From CAVRXQ01 sp963831155 (GTDB lineage Bacteria; Actinomycetota; Acidimicrobiia; Acidimicrobiales; Bog-793), in assembly GCA_963831155.1 (NCBI GenBank), contig CAWHOY010000008.1:248001-312000 (forward strand): a stretch of DNA of 64,000 nt, given 5' to 3'. Below, in pieces: positions 45,276 through 53,791 of the stretch. The position numbers were made by a program, and so were the translations under genes. The notes beneath the pieces are model-generated. The model saw nothing but the letters and a program-made list of their open reading frames with translations. It made no database searches and was not told the DNA's origin. The first letter of the stretch is position 1; every line of letters begins with the position of its first letter.

Positions 45276-47453
45276 TCATGCACGGCGCGCCGCCCGACGA
45301 GCCCGGCGCCGGGAACACCCGCCGAGGGCGAGGAGTCCAGCTCCGAAGACGAAGATGGCGATCTCGTAGGAACGAGAGCCCGCGAACGGCTCACCAGTGT
45401 GCGGCTTGGTGGCTTGCGGGACCGCCTTTGGCAGCAAAACCTTTGCCTTGAAGCTGACCTTGGCCTGGACCGCGTTGGTTTCGCACGTCGTCGCCGAGCA
45501 GCTCGGCGTGCCCTTGTTCGAGAACACGGCGACATTTTGGATCACCTGGCGGTTGGCGTCGCTCTTGTTGATGGTCACGTTGAATGAAACCGTCGCCGAC
45601 CCACCGGCGTTGATAGTCATCCCCGTCCAAGAAACGACGTTGCCGCTCTCTGATGCCGTGCAGCCCGTCGCGCCATGGCAGCTTTCCGATCCCGCAACAT
45701 AGCTGGTTCCCGTCGGAACGTGGTCGGTCACGTTCACTCCGGTTGCTGCCGCGGTGCCGGAGTTCGTCAGCGTCACGAGGTACTCGACGCCCGAACCCAA
45801 CTTGACAGTCGAGCCCGGCTTCGGCAACGACGTCTTTTTCGCCGTCAATTGCGGGGTGCCCTTCGGCGATGCTGGCGGCAGGGTCACGCTGAAGCATTCG
45901 CTCGAGGCCGTCGTGCCCGAGACGTTGTCGGATGAGCCGTTGTAGGTCGTGTCGCCGCTGTAGACCGCCGAGAAGCAGTAGCTCCCACCAGCCGCCGGCA
46001 TGAACGCCGGTGATGTCGCGGTGTTCGTTTCTCCAGAGCCCGTTCCGAGCGTCACCGGGTTCGTGCCCGATACCAAGTCGACGGAATTCGCCGCGCACGT
46101 ACCGGATTGACCCGTTGCCGATGAGACCAGACAGACATAGAAGGAGACGGTCCCCGTCGGCGTCGGTAGCCCGGCACCCGGGGTCAGACTGCTGACCGTC
46201 GCTGTGTCGGTAACGGTGGTCCCGGAGCTGAGCGTGACGTTGCCCGTCGAAGCCGTCGTCGCCGTGGTCGCACCGGCGGGACTCACGACGAGCGTTTCGT
46301 CACCGCACGTGCTGAGTGCCGACCTGCTGTTCAAATCGCCCGAGTAGGACGCCTGCCAGTAGTAGATACCCGCCTGGTCGAAGGCGACGGACGCCGAGTT
46401 TGGCACGACCCCTCGGGTCACAGTGACCACAGGCGGCTGTCCGCTGATCTGGGTCGTCGCCGCGGTCGAGCAGTTGCTGTTCGTGTAGACGGTGTAACTC
46501 AGCGTCCCGCTCGCGTTCGAGCTCGCCCCGATAAGGTTCGCCGTGTCCTTGTCAGAGCCCCCGATGGCGATTGGTGAACCGGGCGAGAGCGAGGTCGTGA
46601 TCGAAGGCGTCGCCTCGTTCACGGCGAGCTGCTCAGTGGAACAGCCCGAGACCGCCGGTGCGTTGTTGCTGTCGCCGGAGTAGAAGGCCGCCCAGTAGTA
46701 AGTGCCGGCGGGGTTGAAAGTGACCGAGGCCGAGTTCGGGATCGTGCCGCCCGAGAGCGTCACCGACCCGACGTTCGTCCCGCCTGTCGGCGCGGTTCCG
46801 CCCACCAAGGCCGTCGCATCGGTCTGGCAGGCCGTCGAGCTCGAGTAGTAGCGGTAGTCGACGGTGCCCGTCGGGTTTGATGCCCCGGTGAGACTCGCCG
46901 TGTCCTTGTCAGAGCCCCCGACGGCGATTGGTGAACCGGGCGCGAGTGAGGTCGTGATCGAAGGCGTCGCCTTGTTCACGACGAGTTCCTCGTTGCAACA
47001 GTCCGAGACCGCCGGTGCGTTGTTGCTGTCGCCGGAGTAGAAGGCCGCCCAGTAGTAAGTGCCGGCGGAGTTGAAAGTGACCGAGGGCGAGTTCGGGACC
47101 GTGCCGCCCGAGAGCGTCACCGACCCGACGTTCGTCCCGCCTGTCGGCGCTGTCCCTTTTTTGGAAAACGCGCTCACGTCGGTCTGGCAGGCCGTCGAGC
47201 TCGAGTAGTAGCGGTAGTCGACGGTGCCCGTCGGGTTTGATGCCCCGGTGAGGCTCGCCGTGTCGTGCACGAATGTTCCTGCGTGGATCGGAGAACTTGG
47301 CGAGAGCGAGGTCGTGATCGAAGGTGTCGCCTTCCCCCACGCGCCAGACGTCGGCGCGTTCACGGCCAGAAGCACGATCGGAACGAGCACGCCCGATGCC
47401 GACAACGTGACGATCGCAGCGGTTCTTCGGAACCTACGAACGAGATCCTTCAT
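45276..47453 (-). CDS. Sortase-type surface protein B (Ig-like repeats, DUF11, KPHTG tail)
   Basis: A 725-residue exported protein. It has a signal peptide at about 1-37 (TAAIVTLSASGVLVPIVLLA) and three Ig-like repeats of about 110 residues (TPSITTSL-PGSPI, GTVDYRYYSSSTACQTD, GTYYWAAFYSGDSNNAP). Next come a Big_3-type domain (TPTGTVSFYVC) and a DUF11-type domain (LTNSGTAAATGVNVTDHVPTG). The tail is KPHTGEPFAGS, a hydrophobic segment and SRRRARRAARRA. The last 150 residues are close to those of protein A, so the two are paralogues sharing an anchor module. The ATG at 47453 follows GAAAGGG. A wall-anchored adhesin or structural role is inferred. Confidence 0.82.
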   Translation of the reverse strand: MKDLVRRFRRTAAIVTLSASGVLVPIVLLAVNAPTSGAWGKATPSITTSLSPSSPIHAGTFVHDTASLTGASNPTGTVDYRYYSSSTACQTDVSAFSKKGTAPTGGTNVGSVTLSGGTVPNSPSVTFNSAGTYYWAAFYSGDSNNAPAVSDCCNEELVVNKATPSITTSLAPGSPIAVGGSDKDTASLTGASNPTGTVDYRYYSSSTACQTDATALVGGTAPTGGTNVGSVTLSGGTIPNSASVTFNPAGTYYWAAFYSGDSNNAPAVSGCSTEQLAVNEATPSITTSLSPGSPIAIGGSDKDTANLIGASSNASGTLSYTVYTNSNCSTAATTQISGQPPVVTVTRGVVPNSASVAFDQAGIYYWQASYSGDLNSRSALSTCGDETLVVSPAGATTATTASTGNVTLSSGTTVTDTATVSSLTPGAGLPTPTGTVSFYVCLVSSATGQSGTCAANSVDLVSGTNPVTLGTGSGETNTATSPAFMPAAGGSYCFSAVYSGDTTYNGSSDNVSGTTASSECFSVTLPPASPKGTPQLTAKKTSLPKPGSTVKLGSGVEYLVTLTNSGTAAATGVNVTDHVPTGTSYVAGSESCHGATGCTASESGNVVSWTGMTINAGGSATVSFNVTINKSDANRQVIQNVAVFSNKGTPSCSATTCETNAVQAKVSFKAKVLLPKAVPQATKPHTGEPFAGSRSYEIAIFVFGAGLLALGGCSRRRARRAARRA

Positions 47454-47796
47454 GGCTTAACACGACCCTTTCGCACACTTGATGGATACGAAGAACGTCG
47501 GTTTCGCCATTCCCTCAACCGCGCAACGTGGCGACCATATGGTCGGGCGGTTTCAACGGGACGCCCAGCAACTGCTCGATACAACGCCGAATCGATTTCG
47601 GCGTTCGAATGGGAGACTTCTCTCCCCAGTTGCTCAACCGGAGACGCCTCCCGGCGTGTCGCGAGCGGTGAATCAACACTCGCTACGAAAAATCATGGAT
47701 GAGGAGGCGTAACGTAACAAGGCATGAATGAATCAGATGCATCAGAATTGCGCGCTTTCCGAGGACTGTTCGTGAGGTATCGAACACGATTAGTAG
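47454..47796 (-). promoter_or_regulatory. Leader region B with upstream 17-codon reading frame
   Basis: This matches leader A: the distal block is at 47756-47796, and the proximal 104 nt align without gaps (14 differences by my count). The middle part can fold as a three-way junction: outer stem 47568-47574 with 47627-47633, hairpins 47583-47605 (9 bp) and 47611-47626 (6 bp). The proximal block encodes a complete upstream peptide, MAKPTFFVSIKCAKGSC, whose stop ends 3 nt before the main ATG. Confidence 0.55.
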
Positions 47797-47929
47797 CGAA
47801 ACGTGAACGGAGGCGAATTTGGTGCCGCGCTCGAAACGGGCATCGTGTATTGCATGACGCGCTCGACGCGTGGAGTAGCGGCGAGGCGCGAGCGGACGAT
47901 CATGTCGCGTAAATGATTTCTCAACGCAA

Positions 47930-48002
47930 TGGCGGGTAGTTCAATCGGCAGAACGCCTGACTTTGGATCAGGAGGTTGGAGGTTCGAGCCCTCCCCCGCC
48001 AG
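47930..48002 (+). tRNA. tRNA-Gln (anticodon TTG)
   Basis: A 73-nt cloverleaf: acceptor TGGCGGG with CCCGCCA, D-stem GTTC/GAAC, anticodon stem CCTGA/TCAGG with loop CTTTGGA (anticodon TTG, Gln), T-arm GGAGG-TTCGAGC-CCTCC, discriminator G. The 3' CCA is not encoded. All stems are perfect. Confidence 0.95.
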
Positions 48003-48205
48003 CAACTCGTTGTAAGACCAAGGCTGATCTGCGTCGTTTTGATAACACCTGATGTGGGACGCAGCACGGCTGATCCGATAACGGGTGATGCTTGACACCG
48101 GCCCGCCTGTCATCCGCTCAGATGGCGCGAGGAGGTGCCGGTGTCGCTCCAATATGTTGTGAAGCGCGGCCTGCAGCACGTCGTGAGGGCAGGCGGAGGG
48201 TTCCT

Positions 48206-49186
48206 GTGAACATCGTCGAAAGATCGGACGGATCGACCGATATCGCCGTCTCGGTTCGCGATCTCATGAAGACGTACGAGGGCACACCGGCGGTGCGGGG
48301 CGTCGATTTCGACATATATAGGGGTGAGATCTTTGCGCTTCTCGGTCCGAATGGCGCTGGAAAGACGACGACGGTCGAGATCCTTGAGGGCTACCGCAGT
48401 CGCGATGAGGGGGAGGTCTCCGTCTTGGGTTTCGACCCCGGAAAGCATGCGGAACAGATCCGCCCGCTGATCGGGATCGTTCTGCAGTCGACGGGGGTCG
48501 ACCGCTACCTGACTGTCAAAGAGACGGTCGCGATGTACGCGAGCTTCTACCCCCACCCGCGACCGGTCGACGAGGTGATCTCACTCGTCGGACTGGACGA
48601 AAAACGCGACGCCCGCGTGCTCAAGCTGTCAGGGGGACAGCAGCGCCGTCTCGACGTCGCCATCGCTCTCGCCGGCGATCCGGACCTTTTGTTCCTCGAT
48701 GAGCCGACGACGGGATTCGATCCCTCCGCGCGCCGCGAAGCGTGGGAGATCGTGAAGCACCTTTCGCAGCTCGGAAAAACCGTGCTCCTGACGACCCACT
48801 ACATGGATGAGGCGCAGTACCTCGCTGATCGGGTTGCGGTGATCGCGGCCGGGAAGATTGTCGCGACGGGGACGCCGCAGTCGATCGGCGGTCGTGACTC
48901 GAGCCGCCAGACACTGCGCTTCCGATTTGGCGACGACGCCGGACTTCCCGCTTCGTTCGGCGCACGACCCGTCGGCGACGGCATGCTCGAGATTGAACCG
49001 GTCGATTTCACGAAAACGATCCACGAAGTGACCGGCTGGGCTATCGACAACGGCGTCGCGCTCGAGGCGCTGGACATCGTGCGCCCGAGCCTCGAAGACA
49101 TCTACCTTGAGCTCACCGGCGCGGCCGCGGCGACAGAAGCGCCGCCTTCGGGGCGCCGTTCGAGGCGAGGAAGGGGGAGACGATGA
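48206..49186 (+). CDS. ABC transporter ATP-binding protein
   Basis: A 326-residue ATPase of the ABC-2 exporter type (DrrA-like): Walker A GPNGAGKTTT, Q-loop VLQSTGVDRYLTV, signature LSGGQQRRLD, Walker B LLFLDEPTTGFDP and H-loop LLTTHYMDEAQ. The C-terminal regulatory part ends in a basic tail. The GTG at 48206 is chosen from GGCGGAGGG just upstream. It overlaps the permease gene by 4 nt (ATGA). Substrate unknown; drug or lipid export is usual for the family. Confidence 0.93.
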   Translation: MNIVERSDGSTDIAVSVRDLMKTYEGTPAVRGVDFDIYRGEIFALLGPNGAGKTTTVEILEGYRSRDEGEVSVLGFDPGKHAEQIRPLIGIVLQSTGVDRYLTVKETVAMYASFYPHPRPVDEVISLVGLDEKRDARVLKLSGGQQRRLDVAIALAGDPDLLFLDEPTTGFDPSARREAWEIVKHLSQLGKTVLLTTHYMDEAQYLADRVAVIAAGKIVATGTPQSIGGRDSSRQTLRFRFGDDAGLPASFGARPVGDGMLEIEPVDFTKTIHEVTGWAIDNGVALEALDIVRPSLEDIYLELTGAAAATEAPPSGRRSRRGRGRR

Positions 49187-49947
49187 AAGGGGTTCGCCTC
49201 TTCGTCTCGCAGGTCGGCTACATGAACAAGTCGTTCTGGCGAAACCCCGCCGCTGCGTTTTTCACCTTCGCGTTCCCGCTGATGTTCCTGGTCATCTTCA
49301 CGGCGCTGTTGCACTACAAGGTGCACCTCGCCAACAAGACGGTGAGCGCCGGGACGTACTACGTCGCGGCGATGGCGGCGTTCGCCGTAATCACTGCTTG
49401 CTACACGAACATTGCGACGTACATGACCTTCCAGCGCGATCTCGGCGTTTTGAAACGGACGAGGGGCACGCCGTTGCCGAGCGGCTACTACCTCGGGGCG
49501 AAGGTCGTGCACGCGTTGGTGATCGCCATCTTGCTCGTTGTCATCACGGCTGCATTCGGTCGCGCCTTTTACCAAGCCGATATCCCGACCGGGATGACGC
49601 TGTTGCGATTCCTCGTGATGCTCGTCGTCGGAGCGGCCGCGTTCTCGGCGCTCGGCCTCGCCATCACCTCGGTCGTTCCTAATGCGGACGCCGCGCCGGC
49701 AGTGATCAACGCGTCGATCCTCCCGCTGCTCTTTTTGTCCGGGATCTTCATCCCTCTCGGAAGCAACGCGCCCTCATGGATCCATTGGGTAGCGAAGATC
49801 TTCCCCGTGTGGCACTTCGCCGGCGGAATGCAGGCCGGATTTTTGGGGACGTCATTCGACTGGAGCGACGTGCTGATCGTCGCCGCTTGGGGCTTCGCCG
49901 GGCTTGTCTTCGCGATTCGCCGCTTCACGTGGGAACCTCGTACTTGA
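49183..49947 (+). CDS. ABC-2 type transporter permease
   Basis: A 254-residue integral membrane protein with six likely TM segments (for example FFTFAFPLMFLVIFTALL, ALVIAILLVVITAAFGRAF, LLRFLVMLVVGAAAFSALGL, and the conserved SILPLLFLSGIFIPLGSNAPSW). It is translationally coupled to the ATPase gene. The PLLFLSGIFIP motif is typical of ABC-2 permeases of the DrrB/NodJ kind. Confidence 0.92.
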   Translation: MKGVRLFVSQVGYMNKSFWRNPAAAFFTFAFPLMFLVIFTALLHYKVHLANKTVSAGTYYVAAMAAFAVITACYTNIATYMTFQRDLGVLKRTRGTPLPSGYYLGAKVVHALVIAILLVVITAAFGRAFYQADIPTGMTLLRFLVMLVVGAAAFSALGLAITSVVPNADAAPAVINASILPLLFLSGIFIPLGSNAPSWIHWVAKIFPVWHFAGGMQAGFLGTSFDWSDVLIVAAWGFAGLVFAIRRFTWEPRT

Positions 49948-49983
49948 ACTTCGGCTGCGACGTGCTGGCCACGGAAGGACGCG

Positions 49984-50835
49984 ATGCGACTGTTGCGGGT
50001 TGGCCCCCCCGGAGGAGAACGGCTTTGCGGATTCGACGCCAGCGGCGACGTCCGCGACCTCTCGTCGCTTGGCCGCGACCTCGACGCGGCGTTCCTTACG
50101 GCTGACGGGTTCGACGCTGCGCGCGGCCTCCTCGCCGAGACGAGCTTGCCGAGGGTCTCGATCGACCGAGAACGGATCGGTCCGCCGATTGCTCGCCCGG
50201 GCAAGATCGTCTGTGTCGGAGTGAACTACCGCGCGGACGCGGAGGAGACCCGGGCGCGCGAGCCGAAGGAGCCGATCCTTTTCCTGAAGGCGTCGAACGC
50301 GATCATCGGTCCGAATGACGACATCATGATCCCGAGGCTCTCGAAAAAAACCGACTGGGAGGTCGAACTCGCGGTCGTGATCGGCGCTCGGGCGCGCTAT
50401 CTCGAATCGCCGGCGAAATCGGCATCGGTGATCGCCGGGTTCTCAATCTCCAACGACGTGTCCGAACGCGAGTTTCAAATCGAGCGCGGTGGCCAGTGGA
50501 CGAAGGGGAAGAGCTGTGAGACGTTCAATCCCTTCGGGCCCTTCCTCGTCACCAAGGAGGATGTGCCCGACCCCCAGTCGATCCGCCTTCGACTGGCGGT
50601 GAACGGAATCGAGCGTCAGAACGCGTCGACCGCCGACATGATCTTTCCGGTCGATCACCTCATCTGGTACATCAGCCAGTTCATGGTGCTCGAGCCGGGC
50701 GACATCGTGAACACCGGAACGCCGTCAGGTGTCGCGCTCGGCAACCCCGAGAAGCCGTACCTGAGGGCGGGTGACATCGTCGAGCTCGAGGCGGAGGGCC
50801 TCGGCGGTCACCGCTGCCGCGTCGTTCAAGCCTGA
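49984..50835 (+). CDS. Fumarylacetoacetate hydrolase family protein
   Basis: A 283-residue FAH-fold enzyme: KIVCVGVNYRADAEETRARE, LFLKASNAIIGPND, metal ligands in DWEVELAVVIG and ISNDVSEREFQ, KSCETFNPFGPFLVT and NTGTPSGVALG. Family members act as acylpyruvases, oxaloacetate decarboxylases or 2-hydroxyhepta-2,4-diene-1,7-dioate isomerases; I cannot tell which. It stands 36 nt after the transporter permease, so it may be cotranscribed. Confidence 0.88.
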   Translation: MRLLRVGPPGGERLCGFDASGDVRDLSSLGRDLDAAFLTADGFDAARGLLAETSLPRVSIDRERIGPPIARPGKIVCVGVNYRADAEETRAREPKEPILFLKASNAIIGPNDDIMIPRLSKKTDWEVELAVVIGARARYLESPAKSASVIAGFSISNDVSEREFQIERGGQWTKGKSCETFNPFGPFLVTKEDVPDPQSIRLRLAVNGIERQNASTADMIFPVDHLIWYISQFMVLEPGDIVNTGTPSGVALGNPEKPYLRAGDIVELEAEGLGGHRCRVVQA

Positions 50836-50914
50836 CCACAGACGCCGCGCGGCGCGCGGTGTCCCAACGCCGCAGCGAGCGGGTTGACGATGACCGGGAT
50901 CGCGCCGGCGAGTC

Positions 50915-51019
50915 TCAGGACGACTTCGAAGCCTGCTTCGATTTCTTCGCGGCGCGTTTTTCTTTGAGCGAGCGCCCCGGTTTCTTCGTGTTTGTCTGTT
51001 TCGGCGACTTATCCCCCAT
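50915..51019 (-). CDS. Small Lys-rich protein (34 residues)
   Basis: ATG at 51019 behind GAGGGGG, reading MGDKSPKQTNTKKPGRSLKE, then a Lys/Ala-rich tail ending KQASKSS. The MGDKSPK start and basic tail resemble short conserved actinobacterial proteins of unknown function. A strong ribosome site and a clear codon pattern support it being real. It probably binds nucleic acid or ribosomes, but that is a guess. Confidence 0.65.
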   Translation of the reverse strand: MGDKSPKQTNTKKPGRSLKEKRAAKKSKQASKSS

Positions 51020-51097
51020 CGATCCCCCTCGTGGTCAATCGCGACCCGGCGATTCTCGCGTACGCGGCAGCGGGCCGCGCGCTCGTTTGAGGCCCGA

Positions 51098-51304
51098 TCA
51101 GATCGCTCGTATGTAGACCAAAATGCCGAGCAGCAGGATGACGATTCCTGCGACCGGGGCAAGCGCCGCCCGCGTGGCGCGGGTCGCAAGCCGAATCCCG
51201 CCGACGATCGCAAGCAGCGCCCCGATGACGATGGCGACGATCCCTGCCACATGGTGCTTGTCGATGTGCGCCAGCACCACGGCGAGCGATCGGGCTTCGA
51301 ACAT
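51098..51304 (-). CDS. Small membrane protein (68 residues)
   Basis: Two hydrophobic helices (GIVAIVIGALLAIVGGIRLA and AALAPVAGIVILLLGILVYI) around a short basic loop. ATG at 51304 with AGGGAGGA upstream. No family recognised. It lies on the minus strand with the small Lys-rich gene downstream. Confidence 0.7.
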   Translation of the reverse strand: MFEARSLAVVLAHIDKHHVAGIVAIVIGALLAIVGGIRLATRATRAALAPVAGIVILLLGILVYIRAI

Positions 51305-51507
51305 GAGTCCTCCCTGTCATCGGGGTGGCCGTCACGACAGTAGCGAGTCGGCGCAGCCGTGATCTGAGTGCATCAGCCCGGTTTGACATTGGTGAGAAGA
51401 GCGACCGAGCGGAGGGTGTTCACTTCGCCAATGACGTCGCTCCGCCTACGATCCCCCCGGCCGATGGCGGCTCGATCTGGTGAATCCGGCCGAGCGAAGG
51501 GATCTCC

Positions 51508-52455
51508 GTGCACCACGCGATCTACCACATGAACTTCTTTCAAGCCGTGGTCATCGGGCTGATCCAGGGTCTCACCGAACTGTTCCCGATTTCGAGCCTC
51601 GGTCACACAGTCTTGATCCCGACGTGGATCGGTGGAACCTGGGCGACGCTCGTCCGGCAGGAGTCCGAGGCCGAGAGCCCGTATCTCGCCTTCGTCGTCG
51701 GCCTTCACCTCGCGACGGCGATCGTCCTTCTGGGCTTTTACGTCCGCGAGTGGGGTCGTTTGATCGTCGGCTGGTTCCGTTCGCTCGGCCGGCGTCGCGT
51801 CATCTCGGACGAGGAGCGTCTCGCCTGGCTGATCGTTATCGCAACCGTTCCGGTCGGGGCGATCGGCATCGCCTTCGAGCACCAGTTCCGGGTGCTCTTC
51901 GCGAAGCCGGTGGCCGCGGCCGCGTTCTTGATGGTGAACGGCGTCATCCTTTTTGCTGGCGATTGGCAGAGGCGACGCCGTGGTGTGGAGGGGGTTCCGA
52001 CGATCTCTCCGGGCGGGGAACGGCTCGGCGACAGGCGAATTGTGCCGATGGACGCCGCCGCCGAACGCGAACTCTCGCGCATCGGATTCGTCTCGGCCGC
52101 CGTGATCGGTGCGTCTCAGGCGCTTGCATTGCTCGCCGGAATCAGCCGAGAAGGCGTCGCGATGGTCGGCGGCCTGTTCCGCGGTCTCAACAACGAGAAC
52201 GCGATGCGCTTCGCGTTCCTTTTGTCGACGCCGGTGATCTTTTCTGCGGGGATATTGAAAATCCCGGACCTGATGGGATCGCCCGGGGACGGGATCCGCT
52301 ACCAGGTGCTCGCGGGTTCGGCCGCCGCCGCAGCGACGTCGCTCTTTGCCGTCATATTCCTGTCGCGCTATTTCAAGACGCGCACGCTCTTGCCGTTCGC
52401 CGTGTATTCATTGCTTTTCGGCTTCGCGTCGGTGATCCGATTCGGCGTGTTCTGA
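51508..52455 (+). CDS. uppP: Undecaprenyl-diphosphate phosphatase
   Basis: A 315-residue polytopic enzyme recycling the cell-wall lipid carrier. BacA/UppP motifs are present but diverged: QGLTELFPISSLGHTVLIP (usual TEFLPISSSGH) and LAGISREGVAMVGGLFRGL (usual PGISRSG). The catalytic Glu, Arg and His are kept. At least seven TM helices can be counted. The GTG at 51508 is used. An insert of about 40 residues (RRRRGVEGVPTISPGGERLG) before the second motif is longer than usual. Confidence 0.85.
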   Translation: MHHAIYHMNFFQAVVIGLIQGLTELFPISSLGHTVLIPTWIGGTWATLVRQESEAESPYLAFVVGLHLATAIVLLGFYVREWGRLIVGWFRSLGRRRVISDEERLAWLIVIATVPVGAIGIAFEHQFRVLFAKPVAAAAFLMVNGVILFAGDWQRRRRGVEGVPTISPGGERLGDRRIVPMDAAAERELSRIGFVSAAVIGASQALALLAGISREGVAMVGGLFRGLNNENAMRFAFLLSTPVIFSAGILKIPDLMGSPGDGIRYQVLAGSAAAAATSLFAVIFLSRYFKTRTLLPFAVYSLLFGFASVIRFGVF

Positions 52456-52473
52456 CAAGGCGACCGTTTCTTG

Positions 52474-52917
52474 TCAGCGGTCGGTCGCGCTATGTTCCTC
52501 ATTTTCCCGGTCGTCGGCGCGCAACGAGGCGAGATAGGCGTTGTACTGCGCAAGCGCGGCGTCGTCCGATTCGTCGTCCTCGTCATGGTGGTGGTGTCGC
52601 CGGATCCATGAAGGAGCGCGCCGAACGACCCCGAGGGCGGTCGAGTCGTCGTCGTGGATGAGCTGCCACCACACGAAGACGGCGTATCCGGCGAAAAACG
52701 GCCATTCGAAGGTATAGGCCCAGCTCAAGGCGTTGCCCCCGAGGGCACGGTGCAGCTGCCACCAGCCGAGCGCGAGGAAGCCGGGGAACGTCACCGCGAG
52801 GGTGAAGTGGAGACCGATCGCTCGCTTCGTCCACCACATCGTCCGCGCGCGTCGGGCGCGGACGAGCGGGGTTTCAGCGGGAGATGACGACGCGGAAGGT
52901 CTCGGCAAGACGTCCAT
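52474..52917 (-). CDS. Conserved small membrane protein
   Basis: A 147-residue protein with two TM segments (AIGLHFTLAVTFPGFLALGW; WPFFAGYAVFVWWQLI) and a cytosolic His/Asp/Glu-rich tail (RRHHHHDEDDESDDAA). The WWQLHRALGGNALSWAYTFE motif is of a type I recall from actinobacterial membrane proteins of unknown function. The ATG at 52917 overlaps the end of the deacetylase gene by 44 nt, so the two are coupled. Confidence 0.75.
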   Translation of the reverse strand: MDVLPRPSASSSPAETPLVRARRARTMWWTKRAIGLHFTLAVTFPGFLALGWWQLHRALGGNALSWAYTFEWPFFAGYAVFVWWQLIHDDDSTALGVVRRAPSWIRRHHHHDEDDESDDAALAQYNAYLASLRADDRENEEHSATDR

Positions 52918-53620
52918 TATCGAGCCCCATCTGCTGCGCGTTCCGCTCCAGTCGAGAACGAACCATGCCGGCGAGGTCCTCGGTATGGCCGACTTGGCTC
53001 GCGTGGCATTTCAGCGCGGCAATCTTGCGATCGAACGCGTCGGTGACGTCGACCGCGACGTTCGGGTCTCGGTGGCCCACGACCCACAATTCGCGCACCG
53101 TGAACGGCTCGAGTCCTTCGTCGAGTAGTTCGGGGTGGGCGAAGGCGTTGCGGGCGTCGGGATAAACGGCGCGGACCGCCGCTTCTCCGGTCGCGAGGTG
53201 GTCGGGGTGACTGGCGGCGAGAAAGTCCCATCGGCGTTCGGGGGACTGGGAGACGACTCGATCGGGCCGGAAGCGCCGGATCGCTCGACTGATGTCCCGC
53301 CGGAGTTCGCGCGTCGTTTCGACCTGACCGTCGGGATAGCCGAGGAATTCGACGAGATCGACGCCGAGGGATTTCGCCGCCGCCGTCTGTTCCTCGCGGC
53401 GTGTCGCGGCCAACTCCCGGCGGTCGATATTCGGGTCTTGCGAGCCGGCATCCCCGTCGGTGACGACGAGGTAGGCGACTTCCAGGCCGGCGTCGGTCCA
53501 TACCGAGACCGTCGCGCCCGCACCGAACTCGGCGTCGTCGGGGTGTGCCGCGACGAGGAGCACCCGCTCGACCCCGCGGGTGTGCTCCTCGAGCGCGATC
53601 GCTCCCTCCGGGGTGCTCAT
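52874..53620 (-). CDS. PIG-L family deacetylase (MshB/Mca-like)
   Basis: A 248-residue zinc deacetylase: RVLLVAAHPDDAEFGAGATV with the AHPDD ligands, VVTDGDAGSQDP, RREEQTAAAKSLGV, LGYPDGQ and the third ligand in SHPDHLATGEAAV. Family members in actinobacteria deacetylate GlcNAc-inositol (MshB) or cleave mycothiol conjugates (Mca). mshA is 1.4 kb away, so a mycothiol role is plausible, but this protein is shorter than MshB and could be a related deacetylase. The ATG at 53620 is used; a GTG at 53644 is in frame. Confidence 0.82.
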   Translation of the reverse strand: MSTPEGAIALEEHTRGVERVLLVAAHPDDAEFGAGATVSVWTDAGLEVAYLVVTDGDAGSQDPNIDRRELAATRREEQTAAAKSLGVDLVEFLGYPDGQVETTRELRRDISRAIRRFRPDRVVSQSPERRWDFLAASHPDHLATGEAAVRAVYPDARNAFAHPELLDEGLEPFTVRELWVVGHRDPNVAVDVTDAFDRKIAALKCHASQVGHTEDLAGMVRSRLERNAQQMGLDNGRLAETFRVVISR

Positions 53621-53791
53621 TGGCCTGATCCAATCGTTCGACACGTACTCGAGCCCTTCTTATGTCGGCACAACGGCGCCGACATCGATGGCGGGGATCC
53701 GCGGATTCGCACTATGTCGTCGGTACGCTGCGCGTCGTGCACAGCTTCGATCGGGCGTCATTCGCGACGCCAATGAGATTTGGAGGTCGCG

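Noticed and set aside
43494..47796. Leader regions as a cyclic-di-GMP, cyclic-di-AMP or cobalamin riboswitch
   Set aside because: I compared the core motifs I know by eye and none fits; only an unknown structured leader is supported.
40541..48010. Left attachment repeat matching the tRNA-Gln 3' end
   Set aside because: No second copy of the T-arm/acceptor sequence was found near 40.5-40.8 kb, and there is no integrase gene.
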